Below the pieces are notes generated by a model. It saw only the letters and a program-made list of their open reading frames with translations, was not told the DNA's origin and did not search any database. From Paragyromitra xinjiangensis (Eukaryota > Ascomycota > Pezizomycetes > Pezizales > Discinaceae): a DNA stretch of 64,000 nucleotides. Where the stretch lies: contig JBCAMK010000016.1 in NCBI GenBank assembly GCA_038503065.1, positions 868,001-932,000 on the forward strand, given 5' to 3'. Shown here in pieces: positions 37,255 to 49,248 of this stretch. Both the position numbers and the translations under genes were made by a program. The stretch's first letter is position 1. Each line of letters begins with the position of its first letter.

Positions 37255-37661
37255 ATGATGGGTTCCCGATTACCGAGATGCATCACCACTAGGTATTCCG
37301 TATTCGCTAATGGATTGGGGAATCCTGGGGTCGTGGGATTGTTGCAGCGGCGGGCTTTTTCTGCGGCATCCCCGCCACCTTACGGCGGAAGTGTTAGTGG
37401 TGGTCAACCTGAGAAGCCAGAGGTGTCAAAACATGTCTGTTTCTCCAACTCTGCCTAGGTTAACTATTAAACCCGGCTGATGGGAGAATGCCTGCTCTAT
37501 AGGTCGGGTTTTATAAAGAGTTTGGCCGCCCGATATCCAAGGTTTTCCTAATGGCCTTTTTCACCTACCAAGCGCTCTACTGGCTGTGGGTAAAACTTGA
37601 GAAGGATGAAGAGAAACGGGAGAAAGATAGTAAGTTTAGTTCATTTTTTTCGTGTATTTAG
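37255..37661 (+). CDS. Small predicted mitochondrial membrane protein
   Basis: Two exons, 37255-37434 and 37503-37661, give 112 aa. The N-terminus has Arg and Ser without acids (RLPRCITTRYSVF, then LLQRRAFSAASP), as in a cleavable mitochondrial presequence with an R-x-F/S site. The second exon encodes VGFYKEFGRPISKVFLMA, an aromatic hydrophobic segment (FFTYQALYWLWVKLE) and a charged tail. This layout resembles small respiratory-chain accessory or assembly proteins, but I cannot name the family. A GTAAGT close to the end could be a further donor, so the last residues are unsure. Confidence 0.6.
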
Positions 37662-38403
37662 TAGTGGCACTAGTGCTGATGAAGAAACGTAGAAGAGGTA
37701 TCGGGACTCTTTGTAGAAATTGAGAGACTGCGGGGAGCGAAATAAACCTAGGAGAGAGAATGGGGACTAGAGTGAAGAAGCAAGGGAGATGTTTATGTAT
37801 GATACATGTAGCTCTGATACGAGAGTAAATGCTATATATACGAATTAAAGTATGATACATATCTTAATAACTGGTGTCCTAAGCTTGGAAAGTGGGGCTA
37901 CTGTTGGTGTCAAGAATTTGGACGATAGAAACGCATGGCTGATGATAATTTTGGCCTTATTATTATTTCAGGATCCCTTGCCAGCAATCTTGGGCGGGTT
38001 TGTGAGTGTGACGCAAGCCTTTCCTCTGCAGTTGAAGTTTTAAATACATACATGCAGTACATGTATCTTCTGGCTTCGAAAACCTCGCGGTAGATGTGAA
38101 TGTTTTTCTATGATGAAGCTGCATAAATTAAACTGGAGAAAACTTTCCAGGTTTTGTCCTGGGGTTGAGGATTTTTTCCATTACATACATGTATATGCAG
38201 GATGGAATAACGTTTTTCCGGCTACATTACATGCGTGTTGCGCTAGCCTGATACAGCGGCTCCCCAGCTTTCGGGAGGATCCTCACAGACAGCTTTCCCG
38301 CGACCAGACACCCGCATTTCGTTTCTCTTCTCTTTACGCAACTACTACCACCAACACAGAAGTCGTGAAGTAGTATCGTGAAGCTTCTAATATTAATGCA
38401 ATC
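37662..38403. other. Non-coding DNA upstream of the Irc20-like gene
   Basis: No gene supported. Three TACATGTA copies (37803, 38058, 38186) cluster here. Confidence 0.45.
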
Positions 38404-41400
38404 ATGTCGCAGGGGGGCGACGAAACCGATATTTACGTTCACGGTATTTATTTTTCTTCTTTCGCTCCTGGTTCCCGGTTTAGGAGCTTATTCTTTTATC
38501 ATTAGCTTTGGTGGGTTTCAATGCCGAAAACCTTAACCACGCAACAAGCCAATATGGAACATCCACGCCGCGTGCTGGCCGGAGCAATCCGCAACGTTCA
38601 AACCCCGCTAGTACGCTAAAAGAGGGGGAGGTTTCTTTGGTTTTACGATCCATGAATCTGGTATGGTTGAACGCTGCATCTATTTAAATATCTACAGAAC
38701 AATAAACTGACGACAGAAAATAGACTCCCGACAAAGTTGATGATCGCAAACTTCTTTTTGAATGGATTCAATGCAATTCAAAGAATGTTCGTATCGAAAT
38801 TCCTGTAGAAATCAGCTTCTCGACTGAGGATCTGATGGAAGTTACCCCCGAGGTTTCATCTCTTCAAATATTTCACGAAGGAGATGTAATATCTCCTCTT
38901 TTCACCCTAAGGTATAGTAATTTTCCCCATTTGCTGTATTCTTCCTGTGCTCATTTGTATGTTTATTTCAGCTTAAATCTCTCCACAATTTCGTCCGAGG
39001 GCCGGCGTGACATGGTGTGGGCCCAAGAGATTAGGGATCAGAAACAGACTACGAAGGGGCTTGAATGTATGGCGGGGCTTGACTACTCCTACACCCTGGC
39101 ACTTGATACGGAGAAAATTTGGCTGGTTCTAGAAATTACAGCACCTACCACGAATGCCTGGTCTCACCGGTCGCTCCAACGATCTGGGGAGATATGGTAT
39201 CAATTGCTGGCAGAGGCATTCCCAAACGGAAAGCCTAAAGTTGAAAAGGCTAGGACTGTCACGCCGCGAGATTTTTACATCTCAGGGCATGTTCCGGACA
39301 AAACTAAAACGGTTTCTGACTCGGTTCAACATCCAGTGTTATCGTGCGAGCTTATGCCATATCAACGGAGAACTATTAGATGGATGCTGCAACGGGAGAG
39401 TATGGATATAGACGAGGCTTCAAGCTCAATAGTTCCGTATAACGAAGAGGTCTCGGGAGACCTACCCCCAACTTTCTTCGCGGCAACTGATAAGAAAGGC
39501 CGAGAGTGTTATGTCTCGCATATTCTCGGAGTAATTTCTACAAACCTATCGGCTCTGTATCAAGCGACCAATACTCCGAGGGGAGGAATTTTGGCTGAGG
39601 AGATGGGATTGGGTAAAACGGTTGAGTTGATTGCTCTTCTATCCCTGTAGGTCTATTTTGGAACTTTCTTAAATATTAGTACTAACAATCTCTAGGAATC
39701 AAATGCCTACAGTATCTAACAATATTGATGCGAGTGTTGGCGCAACGTTAATCATTACTCCACCCAGCATCCTCGACCAATGGAAAAAGGAAATAGCAGC
39801 TCACGCGCCGGGAGTTAAAGGTAAGTTGAACCTATTACTGGTGAATATTTTGGGGGCAAGATTTACTGATCTCGCACCCAGTTTTTCACTATTTAGGCAT
39901 GAAATCACATAGAAATTTCACTACGGAGGATTTGGTTCGAGAATTCAACGAACACGATGTCGTTCTCACGACTTATACCGTTCTCTCGGCAGAGATTCAC
40001 TATGTTCAACCACATTCGGGACGGAAAATGCGGGGCACAAAGAAATACATCGCTAAGAAGAGTCCACTGGTCGAGGTTTGCTGGTGGAGGCTGTGTGTCC
40101 TACTGCCCCTATATGCTGTCTAACCTGTACTAATTGTTTTTTTTCGTGGAAAACTAGGTGTCTGGACGAAGCCCAAATGATCGACGGTGGGTATAGTAAT
40201 GCTGCGGGTTTGTGTTCTCGATCATTAATATAGATCGGGTAGAAACTAATGTGCCGCAGTTGTTGCTCGGACAATTCCAAGAGTAAATGCGTGGGCTGTC
40301 ACTGGAACTCCCATTCGTAAAGACATCAATGACCTACACGGCCTGCTCAGATTTTTGAACTATGAACCCTTTTGTGGCAAAGATAGGGCACTTTTTAACC
40401 GGCTCATCAATTTCAACCACGCTGCCTTTGGGTTGCTTTTTAAAGCGATTACTCTACGCCATACTAAGGATATGGTACGAGATGAGATCATTCTACCCCT
40501 CCAGAAGCGTGTCATCGTCACCGTCCCCTTCTCCGCGGTTGAAGAACAGAACTACCGCCACTTATTCGAAAAGATGTGCGCTGATTGCGGCCTCAACGAA
40601 TCAGGCGCTCCTGCAGTGGGAGACTGGAGCCCAGACACCGAGACGCTAGATAAGATGCGGACCTGGTTAACAAGGTTAAGGCAGACTTGCTTGCATCCAC
40701 AGGCCGGCGAGAAGAACCGTAAAGTCTTCGGGGTGAAAGGACCACTAAGAACTGTCGAAGAAGTACTACACGTCATGATCGATCAGCAAGCAAATAATAT
40801 CAGAAATGACGAGAGATCTCTCTTTGAATCAATGATAAAGCGTGGCCAGTTGTACGAACACCTAGAGAACTTTGATTCGGCGTTAAACATCTGGAAAACT
40901 GCCCTCGAGAAAGTCCGGGGTGTCGTGATAGAGTGTAGGGACACGTTAACGCAGGAGATTACGGCCCAGTCAAAAGCGCCCCCAGGTGAGGCAGAAACGG
41001 GGGGTTTCGACCGGTTCGCCGTAGATGATGATAATGATGATAATGATGAGGATGATCCAGATATTAAGACGGGCCGTATCGGTACCTTAAAAAACCGACT
41101 TCGAAGCTTTTTAGATATTGAGCATGCTTGCCTCTTTTGGGTTGGAACGGCGTACTATAATCTTAAGGATAAGGAGGAAAAGAAAGATCCAAGTAGCGAG
41201 AAGATTGCAGAGTTTCAACGGTTAGAAGAGGATTACTACTATCGGGCTAAGCTTATTCGGAAAGAGGTATGTTATTAAAAAAATTTCGGGATAGGTACGA
41301 ATATCCACTGATTTTATATTTAGATAATGCATGAGACACGAACCAAAGCCTTGAAGCTTATCAATAGTCTCAAAAACAAAGCCGAGAAGCAAAAATTCGT

Positions 41401-43772
41401 CGAAATACCTGACATAGATCCACCGAGCGGCAGAGGTGGCATTGAGAGTCGTACCCATCTCGATAATATATGCGAATTAACTAATGCCTTGAACGAACAA
41501 GTTATCACGTTGGACAAATGGCGAGAGAACTTAGTTCAACTTCTCATAAAGTCGATGATGGATGAGGATGAGAATGAGAATGAGGAACTCAAAGGAGATG
41601 AATTCGAAGTATCTGTAATGGAGCAAGAACTAAGCGAACGCTACATGACAGCCATACGAGGGTTGATCGCGGACCGAGAAGAAGCCCTCCAAGGACTGCC
41701 TAACGCACTTGTAAAGCACGATATACAGACCGACCTTTCACGAGCCGGAAGTTATCAAGATTTTCTACGTGAACTCATTGCGAAGAAGGAAATGTTAAAA
41801 CCTAAGAAGGGGCTAAGATTTTTAAGAGTCCACATAACGGAACTTCGTGGTGTAGTTGCAAACCTTAAGGCACGAGACCAAAGCGGGAATTCGAGGGCAA
41901 GAGTTGAGAAAGCTCTAGTGGAGGCAGAGCTAAAAAGGGTCCAAGAAACAATGACTTCACATACCAAGATTAATGCGGACCTAGCAAGGTAGGAAAAATT
42001 ATTTTTCTTTTCTTTTTCTCCTTCTCATTTTCTGATAATTGGCAGGGAGGTTGAAATGATGCGAAATGTTACAAACGCAAGAAAGGACTATTATCGTCAA
42101 GTTCAGGACATCTCAGATACCGTAGCTCCGTTCGATCTTAAGGAAGCCACAGGCAACAGCAAGGTCGATGACGGTTTGTTCAAGAGAATAGTGAGGGAAG
42201 AAGAAAATCTGGCAGAGAAGATACGCGAAGCAAAGGCGAAATCGAGGTATCTAATTCATCTGAGAGGTCAGGGAAAAGATGAAAGTCCTGAATGCCTCAT
42301 ATGCAGAGGTAAGTGAATAAAGATACTATGATAATCCCGCGGGGATAGATGCTGACGTTTAATCAGATTCTTATGAGATGGGGATTCTTACAAGCTGTGG
42401 CCACGAATTCTGTAAGTTTTGATTCATGAACCTTATAGCACTTAATACAAAAGCTAATCTCTTCCCGTAGGCAAAGATTGTATGGGTATTTGGTATAAAA
42501 CATCTCATAAGTGCCCAGCCTGTAACCTAAATCTCAACTTCAAGGATATCTTCCAAATATCGTATAAGCCAAAGGAAGCAACTATGCAAGAAGAACGGAA
42601 TTCTTCTGGCTCGGAAACGTCACGCCAATCCTCGCCTGGTATCTACGCAGATATGGATGATAGGGTGCTGAAGGAAATTAAGAGGATTGACCTTAAGTCA
42701 TATTTTGGATCGAAGATTGATATGAGTAAACTCTACCCCATCCAAATCCATAACTACTCTGTTACAATACTCTGACATCCTACGCAGTTGTCAGACACCT
42801 GCTCTGGTTACAAAAAAACGAGCGCGGGTTTAAGGCTGTGATATTCTCTCAATGGGGCGATTTTCTGGACTTCATGAAGACTGTCTTGACACAAGCAAAT
42901 ATTGGATTCGCGACATTAGAGAAGAAGAATGGCATCGAGAAGTTCAAAACGGACCCTAGCTGCCACTGCTTTTTCCTCCATGCAAAGTCACAGTCGTAAG
43001 TGAGCGTCTCAATCTAGAAAAGCGTAGGGGTACGTAGCAGCTAACATAGTTAAAAAGCGCTGGACTGAGTCTGGTTAACGCCACACACGTTTTCCTATGT
43101 GAGCCGCTTATCAACGTTTCGCTAGAACTCCAAGCAATCTCGCGTGTGCATCGTATTGGACAGACAAGGCCGACGACTGTGTGGCTCTATGTTGTGAATG
43201 GTACCGTTGAACAGTCTGTTTTAGAAATGTCGACTCGCCGTCGCATGGCCTTAATGGAACAGCATTCCGTCCCTGGGGAAGAGGGAAGGAAATCGAAACG
43301 ATCAAGGGCGTCTAACTCCGAGGAATTAGAAGAGACAGAAAGATTAAAAAGACGAAAAACACCTGACTCTGACGGAGAACGCCTAAGAAGGCGGGACGAA
43401 GAGGGAGGGGAGGGATCAAGGGAGGCATCCACAGGATCACCAAAGCGTAAACGCGAGAGTGACGACAACGGGGAGAATCGAGAAAAAAGACGCTCACCGG
43501 AATTTTCTTGCTCTTCGCCCAAGACACCTATATCAACAGATCGCCAACTTGATGTTGCAAACTCGCTAGAGCTTCAGAAGGGGCTCAGAAAGTTGGTAGA
43601 GAAGTCACCCGGTGGAGGAGAGATGGTAGGGAATGAAGATTTATGGGCTTGTTTGTTTGGGGTAGGGAAAGGTAATCTACCTAGGAAGGAGGTGGAAGTT
43701 GCTGTTAGGAGAGAAATGCTGGCCGGCGCAGCAGAAGCTAGGGTTGCAGCTGGAGGTTCGGAAAATACATGA
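38404..43772 (+). CDS. irc20: SNF2-family ATPase with RING finger (Irc20/SHPRH type)
   Basis: Fourteen exons join in frame to 1528 aa: 38404-38443, 38506-38660, 38724-38911, 38972-39646, 39696-39820, 39897-40092, 40158-40207, 40260-41266, 41324-41988, 42046-42308, 42367-42411, 42471-42725, 42788-42995 and 43058-43772. Yeast Irc20 is about the same size. Motifs in order: Walker A in EEMGLGKTVE (Lys about 343), the DEAQ box at about 463-466 in WWRLCLDEAQM, NAWAVTGTP (motif III), a long helical insert, a C3HC4 RING (about 1117-1156, CLIC to CGHEFC to CPAC), VIFSQWGDFLD, and HRIGQTRPTTVW. It is expected to be a nuclear DNA translocase and ubiquitin ligase in recombination and repair. The last intron uses an AAG acceptor. 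The C-terminal 190 residues are Ser, Arg and Lys rich. Confidence 0.93.
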
Positions 43773-44476
43773 AGGGAAAAAGAACTCACTGGAGGGAAAA
43801 GGTGCATACAAGAGGCTGTGTTTTTAGCGATCCGAGAGTTAAGTGGGAAATATTTTTGTGATACCTAGGTATTTTAGGGCACTGCTAGGCGACCTCCCTC
43901 GAATTCTGGGCTATGAAATTAATAGATAGGAGAGCCAAAATATAGTAAACAGGATGATATCCGCCCGTGACCAAGCAAGTAAGAAAGCTACTGGATAATG
44001 GCGATTCTTGTCAATGGATGTGTTAATGGAAGAGGTTGTAGAAGAAAGAAGCCAAGGAAAAGTGGGAAGGCCTTCTATGTATACATGCTACTGTTTGGCC
44101 AATTGAGCACTTTATACCATACCGCTCGTCAGCGTATACCCCTAGGCCCAAAGTAGCCTCCAAATATTCCGAATACGCTGAATAGACGCCTGAATAATCC
44201 ATAGCTAAAAAAAGACTCGTGAACTAGGAGGAAACCTGTTAAGAAACTTACGTAGGTGTGGGAAGCCCTGCGCAGGTGGAGAAGTGAATAATACCAAATA
44301 ATAAAGTAATAGTAATAACCATGTGCAGCATAGTAGGAAGTAAATATCCAACTGGACGGCAGGGCTTATGGGACGAGTGATAGTCGGTGACGAATAACGA
44401 TTAATTTCCGAACGCCCCTCGACTTCTCTACATTAAGCCTACTACCACCAAAGTCTCACAAAATCATGTGTCCAAT
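43773..44476. other. Non-coding DNA between convergent genes
   Basis: 3' flanks of the Irc20-like gene and of the TMEM186/70-like gene. Nothing else recognised. Confidence 0.5.
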
Positions 44477-45368
44477 TCAAACCGAATCCTTCTTGATCAG
44501 ATTCTGCTTTGTCTGCTCCTTCACGAGAGCCATCACCCCCTCCATGATCCCAGGAACAGGAACCTTGGAGGGGCTTCCATTATGATCCACATAAAAATCC
44601 CTCCATTTTCTCTTGTCTTCATAGGCCGGCCTCCACTCCCAGTTTGCACATCCTAATCTCTTCGGTTGATATCTCAACTCACTTAGGATGACAGTTCTCA
44701 ATTGTGGTCGACCGAGCAAACGGATAGTCCCCAGGTCTAGCTGGGCGTTCGGTGGTAGCTTTTGAGCATAGTGGAGGAGCATTTTCTGAGACTGCCGAGC
44801 CCATGGGGGGAGGTGGAGATAGGCGTGGGTTACGTATGGTGGACTGCATTAAATGAGTTGGAAATCATGATAGAGAATAAGATCCACGAGTCCACATACC
44901 TAGTGTATTGCATGAAAAGTAGTGGGATAGCTCCAGCTGCAACAACTACCAACCCGTGCAACCGCCATCAGTTCACTTCTCTAAAACCCTAGGAAATAAG
45001 CGACGGATAGAATACTAACTGCATACAGGTGCCCAATACCCATAGTCGGTGTCAATGCCAACCGATGGAGCCGCGATGAAAGTACAGAAGGAAAACACAA
45101 GAAGCGTTGCCAACTTCAATGTTGCCACAAAGACAACCTTCTTCCCTGCATAGTAGACTAAGATTCGCTCACCATATGCTCGTTTGGCGCTGGAACCCTC
45201 AGTTTTTGCCAGCATCTCCAGCTTGGGGCGGGAAAATCGACCAATGAAATGCCGGCATTGGATTTGACTCGGACCAGAAAGTTTGAGATAGATATTCGAA
45301 CAGTACGGAAACCGTAGAATTGTCTTTTCGGCTATCCGAGCCTGCAGGAGTACTGATGGAAAAATCAT
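44477..45368 (-). CDS. TMEM186/TMEM70-like mitochondrial inner-membrane protein
   Basis: Three exons on the minus strand: 45020-45368, 44900-44936 (37 nt) and 44477-44843, giving 250 aa. After an N-terminus of mitochondrial type comes a first hydrophobic segment (ATLLVFSFCTFIAAP) preceded by ERILVYYAGKKVVFVATLKL, then TGAIPLLFMQYTRSPPYVTH across the two introns, and a C-terminal matrix-type domain with LDLGTIRLLGRPQ. Two hairpin TM segments with the tails on one side fit the TMEM70/186/223 group, whose members help assemble respiratory complexes. The assignment to that group is from motif memory. The start at 45368 was chosen because the longer frame starts at TTG. Confidence 0.65.
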
Positions 45369-46300
45369 GGAGGTCCTACAGAAAACAAAGCGAAGTTCAG
45401 GATTGAATGGCAAAGTAAGCAGGGTAACCTAGGTTAAATTGACGGCGGGTAACAACTGTCGTGGGTACGTTATAGTGTAGGTATAAAATCTCATTCTCCG
45501 AATAACAATACGATTAGAGGTTCCAGCCTTCTAGTAATTGGTTCACGTCAGGTAGTCCTGGCACCCCCAAAGCTCAACCACTGGAGAATTTAGACCGCAG
45601 CTTCCACAGTTGATGACAACAAAAATTAGAAGGATATTATTTAGCACTGTAGGATTTATAGAACCTACTCTTTTTTATTATTTGTCCTCCAGGTTGCTTC
45701 CTACAACTGTTTGGTTGCAGCGCCGAATTGACAAGGGTGCCAGAACTTTTCTTACGGGACTGCACTCACAGCTCTGCGGCTGATTAAAGAATTTGCCAAC
45801 AAATTATCATATAAACAAGTTAACAGCGGTGAAAGCACTAGTAAATTACACAGTAGGTAAATCATTCACACAAAACTCCGCTCACCCATCCCACCTCATG
45901 ACTCTTACCAAATTTCAAAGCTTCTTCTTTCTCCGCCCTATCCCGTGAGTTCCACCACACAAAGGCTATGCGAGAAACCAAAGCAGATATCAATTACTGG
46001 AGTAGAAATGGAAGAAAAATATAGAAATAGTACTAATAAATAGCATAAACTATCATGTATATTACACCCAGTCGCAATGCTGGGGCATATATATAACAAA
46101 TCATCGATTAAAGTAGATATAACCCGGAAGAAACCCCCCCCCCCCCCCGAAACTACCACGCCCTATCCCCCAATAAATCGATTCGTTTGTAGCCTGGTAA
46201 AAGAGAAAAAAACAAAAAGGTAGACAGACAAAAATCATCGCACATTTACAAATACAGCCCGCAACGGGGAAATCCTTATCACACGTCTCACACTGCCTAC
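45369..46300. other. Non-coding DNA
   Basis: Between the TMEM186-like start and the EIS1 stop. It includes a 15-base C homopolymer at 46134-46148, liable to length error. No gene seen. Confidence 0.5.
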
Positions 46301-49186
46301 CTACAGATTCTCCCGAAACCTCGAACTAACACTCGTCTCCCCTGCTGAAAACCTCCGCTCATCCTGCGGAAAGTACCCAGAAGTAGGCCTGTTCAAAACT
46401 GTCGGCTGCTGCGAAAAGGTATCCCTCGCCTCATCAGGATAATCCAAGTGATCTTCCATAGTCACGATCCGCCCATTAGACTTCGAAAAATCCCTAGTTG
46501 TTTTCCCATTGGCCTTGCTCTTTCCTTTCTTGACACCTTCATCTTCGTTCCAAGGCGAAAGCGCCGCACCATCACCAAGTTTTCGACCTTTGAAACGGTA
46601 TCCAGTTGACCCCACGCTTGGAAGCGAGTGTCTTCTCCTAACTTCAATAGTATTTCCCTTCGCGATAGGCGATGGAGCGCCAGCTATTACAACTGTCCGC
46701 ACAAGCCCTGGTGAGGGCCCCGGGGATACAGTGGTACCGTTTGTTCTCGGCATTATCACCGCTGAAACAGGCCGGGGAATTCTGGATATAGGCGACCGCG
46801 GGCTCGTACCCCCATTGGCTGCTATTTCATCGCCGGCGATTCCCGCGGCGCGCTGCTGTTGTTCTTGTTCTGCCATAGCAGCGCGATGGCCTCCGCTGAA
46901 CGTTGGAACAACCGGACTACCTTTTGGGGATGTGTCAACACCAATAGCGTTCCTTTCGTCGTGACTAATTTGACGACTGTGACGTCTCCTGAACCTATTT
47001 ATAAGACCTCTAATCACTCCCTCACTACTGTCTGACTTCGGTGATGTAGAGGAGATAGGGCTACGCAGGTCCACCGTGCTACCGGTCCCCATTGACTCTC
47101 TGCCGCGTTTGCTATCGATTTTGGCTAGTTGTTTTCGCTCCTTCATTACACGCTTCTGTTCGTCTTTCCGCCGTTTCTCTTCCTCTTTTTCAACGGCTTC
47201 CATGTTGCGCTCAGCCCAGGCTCTTAATGCGAGGAATACCCCATCGGCCAATATTGCCCTTAAAACAGAATGAAGGGAGAACCGCTAGTCCATATAACAC
47301 ACCTTTAGCTCTCTTTATATCCTCACGTATTTCCCTCTCTCTTGTTCGTTGCAAGTCCTGCACTCTTTTTGATTCCTCGTCATCCAACCGCACCTCTAAT
47401 TCCCTAACTCTTTCAGCTTGCAGTCTGGCTCTTTCCGCTCCGGCATTTCTATTGATTTCGTCCAGGACCGGCTGTACATTCTTTTCCGCGATAGCATCGA
47501 TCTCCCCAGGTGTCATGTATGCCCCACCTCCGATACTGACTTTTCCATGGTATTCCATTCGCTTGTCAGAGCCTGCCTGCGCAACCTCGATTGCTTTAGC
47601 ATCCCAATCCTCACGCCGAACTAACCCCCGGGACTCTGCAACCTGTTTATCTATCCTTGACATCCTAGCTTGAACATTCTGCTGGGCGGTAGACATAAGC
47701 AGGATTGCGTTCTCACCACGCTTTTTCGCATCCACCCTAACCGAATTTTCTTGTGCGAGGGCCATATCTGCATCGATTTTGCGAGCTCGACCAAAATTAC
47801 TGCGATTAGGACCAGCTGCCGAGTAAGAGCGATTAAGTGAAGCTCGAGCACCTTGAGTCCCCAGAAGAGAAGCAGGACGGGGGATATCAGTGTTGTAGCC
47901 GATCTTTGCCAACCGTTCAGCAGCGACTTTGCGGGCAGCTTCTTCGATATTTGAATTGTTGTATCTTCGAGATGGCGGGGTTGTCGCAGGAAGTTGTAGG
48001 TCAGGTTGCACAAGAGCTTTGTGTTTGTGTGTGTCAGGCGGTGAGATGGTATCGCGGTTACTCTCAAACATTGAAATTGTGGCTGCACGAGGAATGTCCG
48101 ATTTGCGCTTATCCTGCTGTGGAACTCTCCCCGCGTCAACCAGCTTTCTTTCTGCAAGGCTCTCCGAAGAGGGATATTCTGTGGCGATGAGGATATTACG
48201 AACCATGGGCATGTGAGCAATAGTTGCAGCTGTCAAAGCGCTGTTTCCCGCTCTGGTCGCTTCAGTTTCTTGCCGGGTAGTAAGAGACGCTGGAGAAGAA
48301 TCCGAACACCGTCGTACTTTAGAGCCTTGCATAGCTCCTATCGCCCCGTTTAACGACCAGCGCTTTGATGCCTCAGATATTTGATACGGTTGTGGAGGAA
48401 AGTCTCTGAGAACATTAAGAGCAGCTTTTCCCTCAGGTTTTTCTGGGTCAGCCCTCCAAATAGCCACGCGTTTCGGGCTCGTATGTGCTAGTGAGGCGGC
48501 AGCGCCAGCAGCAGAAAAAGGGTCGGGCTTCCAGATTTCCACTGGTTTGTGGAATTTGTGCGCCAGCAATGCCGCAGCAGCGCCGGCGGCCTCCGGATGA
48601 GATAACCCTGCACTGGGGTAACTTGGGAGATCGCGAGCGTTTGCCGTGCGGAGGTAATGGGCAGCTACTACCAGAAAATCAGCATACATTCACAGGTAAT
48701 TCTACCCCAGGAGTATATATAGAGAGAGAAACCAGCACTATGTTTTTTTCTTTCAAGCACAGGAAGACGACTCGGAGAGCCCCTTCCGGGAAGAGTACCG
48801 TACAGACCAGTGGTACCGGCTGTAATAATGGGACCAGTGGCGGGAGCAGCACGCTGAAATTCGATATCGCTGTCAGTCTGTGTTGATATAGTCTGCATAG
48901 ATATTTTGCGAGATCCGGTCGCTCTTGCAGATGTACCCAATGCCGCGGGATTAGGTACAAGAGGTACAGAAGCGGCAATGCTTGAAGACAGCTCTGGAGC
49001 TCCGGTTTCTTGTACAGATGCATCTAATGTCTCGTAGTTAGATGCAGTAGGTACAGGAATGGTGGTGTTTGAGGGTGTGAATATAGTTTTTGATGTGCTA
49101 GGGTTGTTGGATGAGCCAGTAGAATTCTCGCTTGATGGCAAGAGTAAATTGGCAATTGGAGCCAGGGGTGCCAATAATGCAGACAT
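46301..49186 (-). CDS. eis1: Eisosome protein 1 (Eis1)
   Basis: Best model on the minus strand: exons 48733-49186, about 47299-48664 and about 46301-47258, giving close to 925 aa. Eis1 is a fungal-specific protein of eisosomes, the plasma-membrane furrows. Signatures are LRTANARDLPSYPSAGLS near the start of the second exon, the tandem AAA/HK-x-VEIWKPDP and SAAGAAASLAH motifs, the long central segment with SNIEEAARKVAAERLAKIG and GGGAYMTPGEIDAIAEKNV, a Lys/Glu/Arg coiled coil, and a C-terminus ending SSRFRENL. The last intron is unresolved: the frame closes only with a GTTATA donor at 47298 and an AAG acceptor. A pogo element begins 63 bp before the ATG. Confidence 0.8.
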
Positions 49187-49248
49187 GACCTTTGGGCTGT
49201 TACAACGATATTAATACCGTCAAGCAGTGAGTAATTGGCGCAGCAATA

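Noticed and set aside
46134..46148. Poly-C tract as a regulatory element
   Set aside because: A single homopolymer run in intergenic DNA, more likely a slippage or sequencing-sensitive site.
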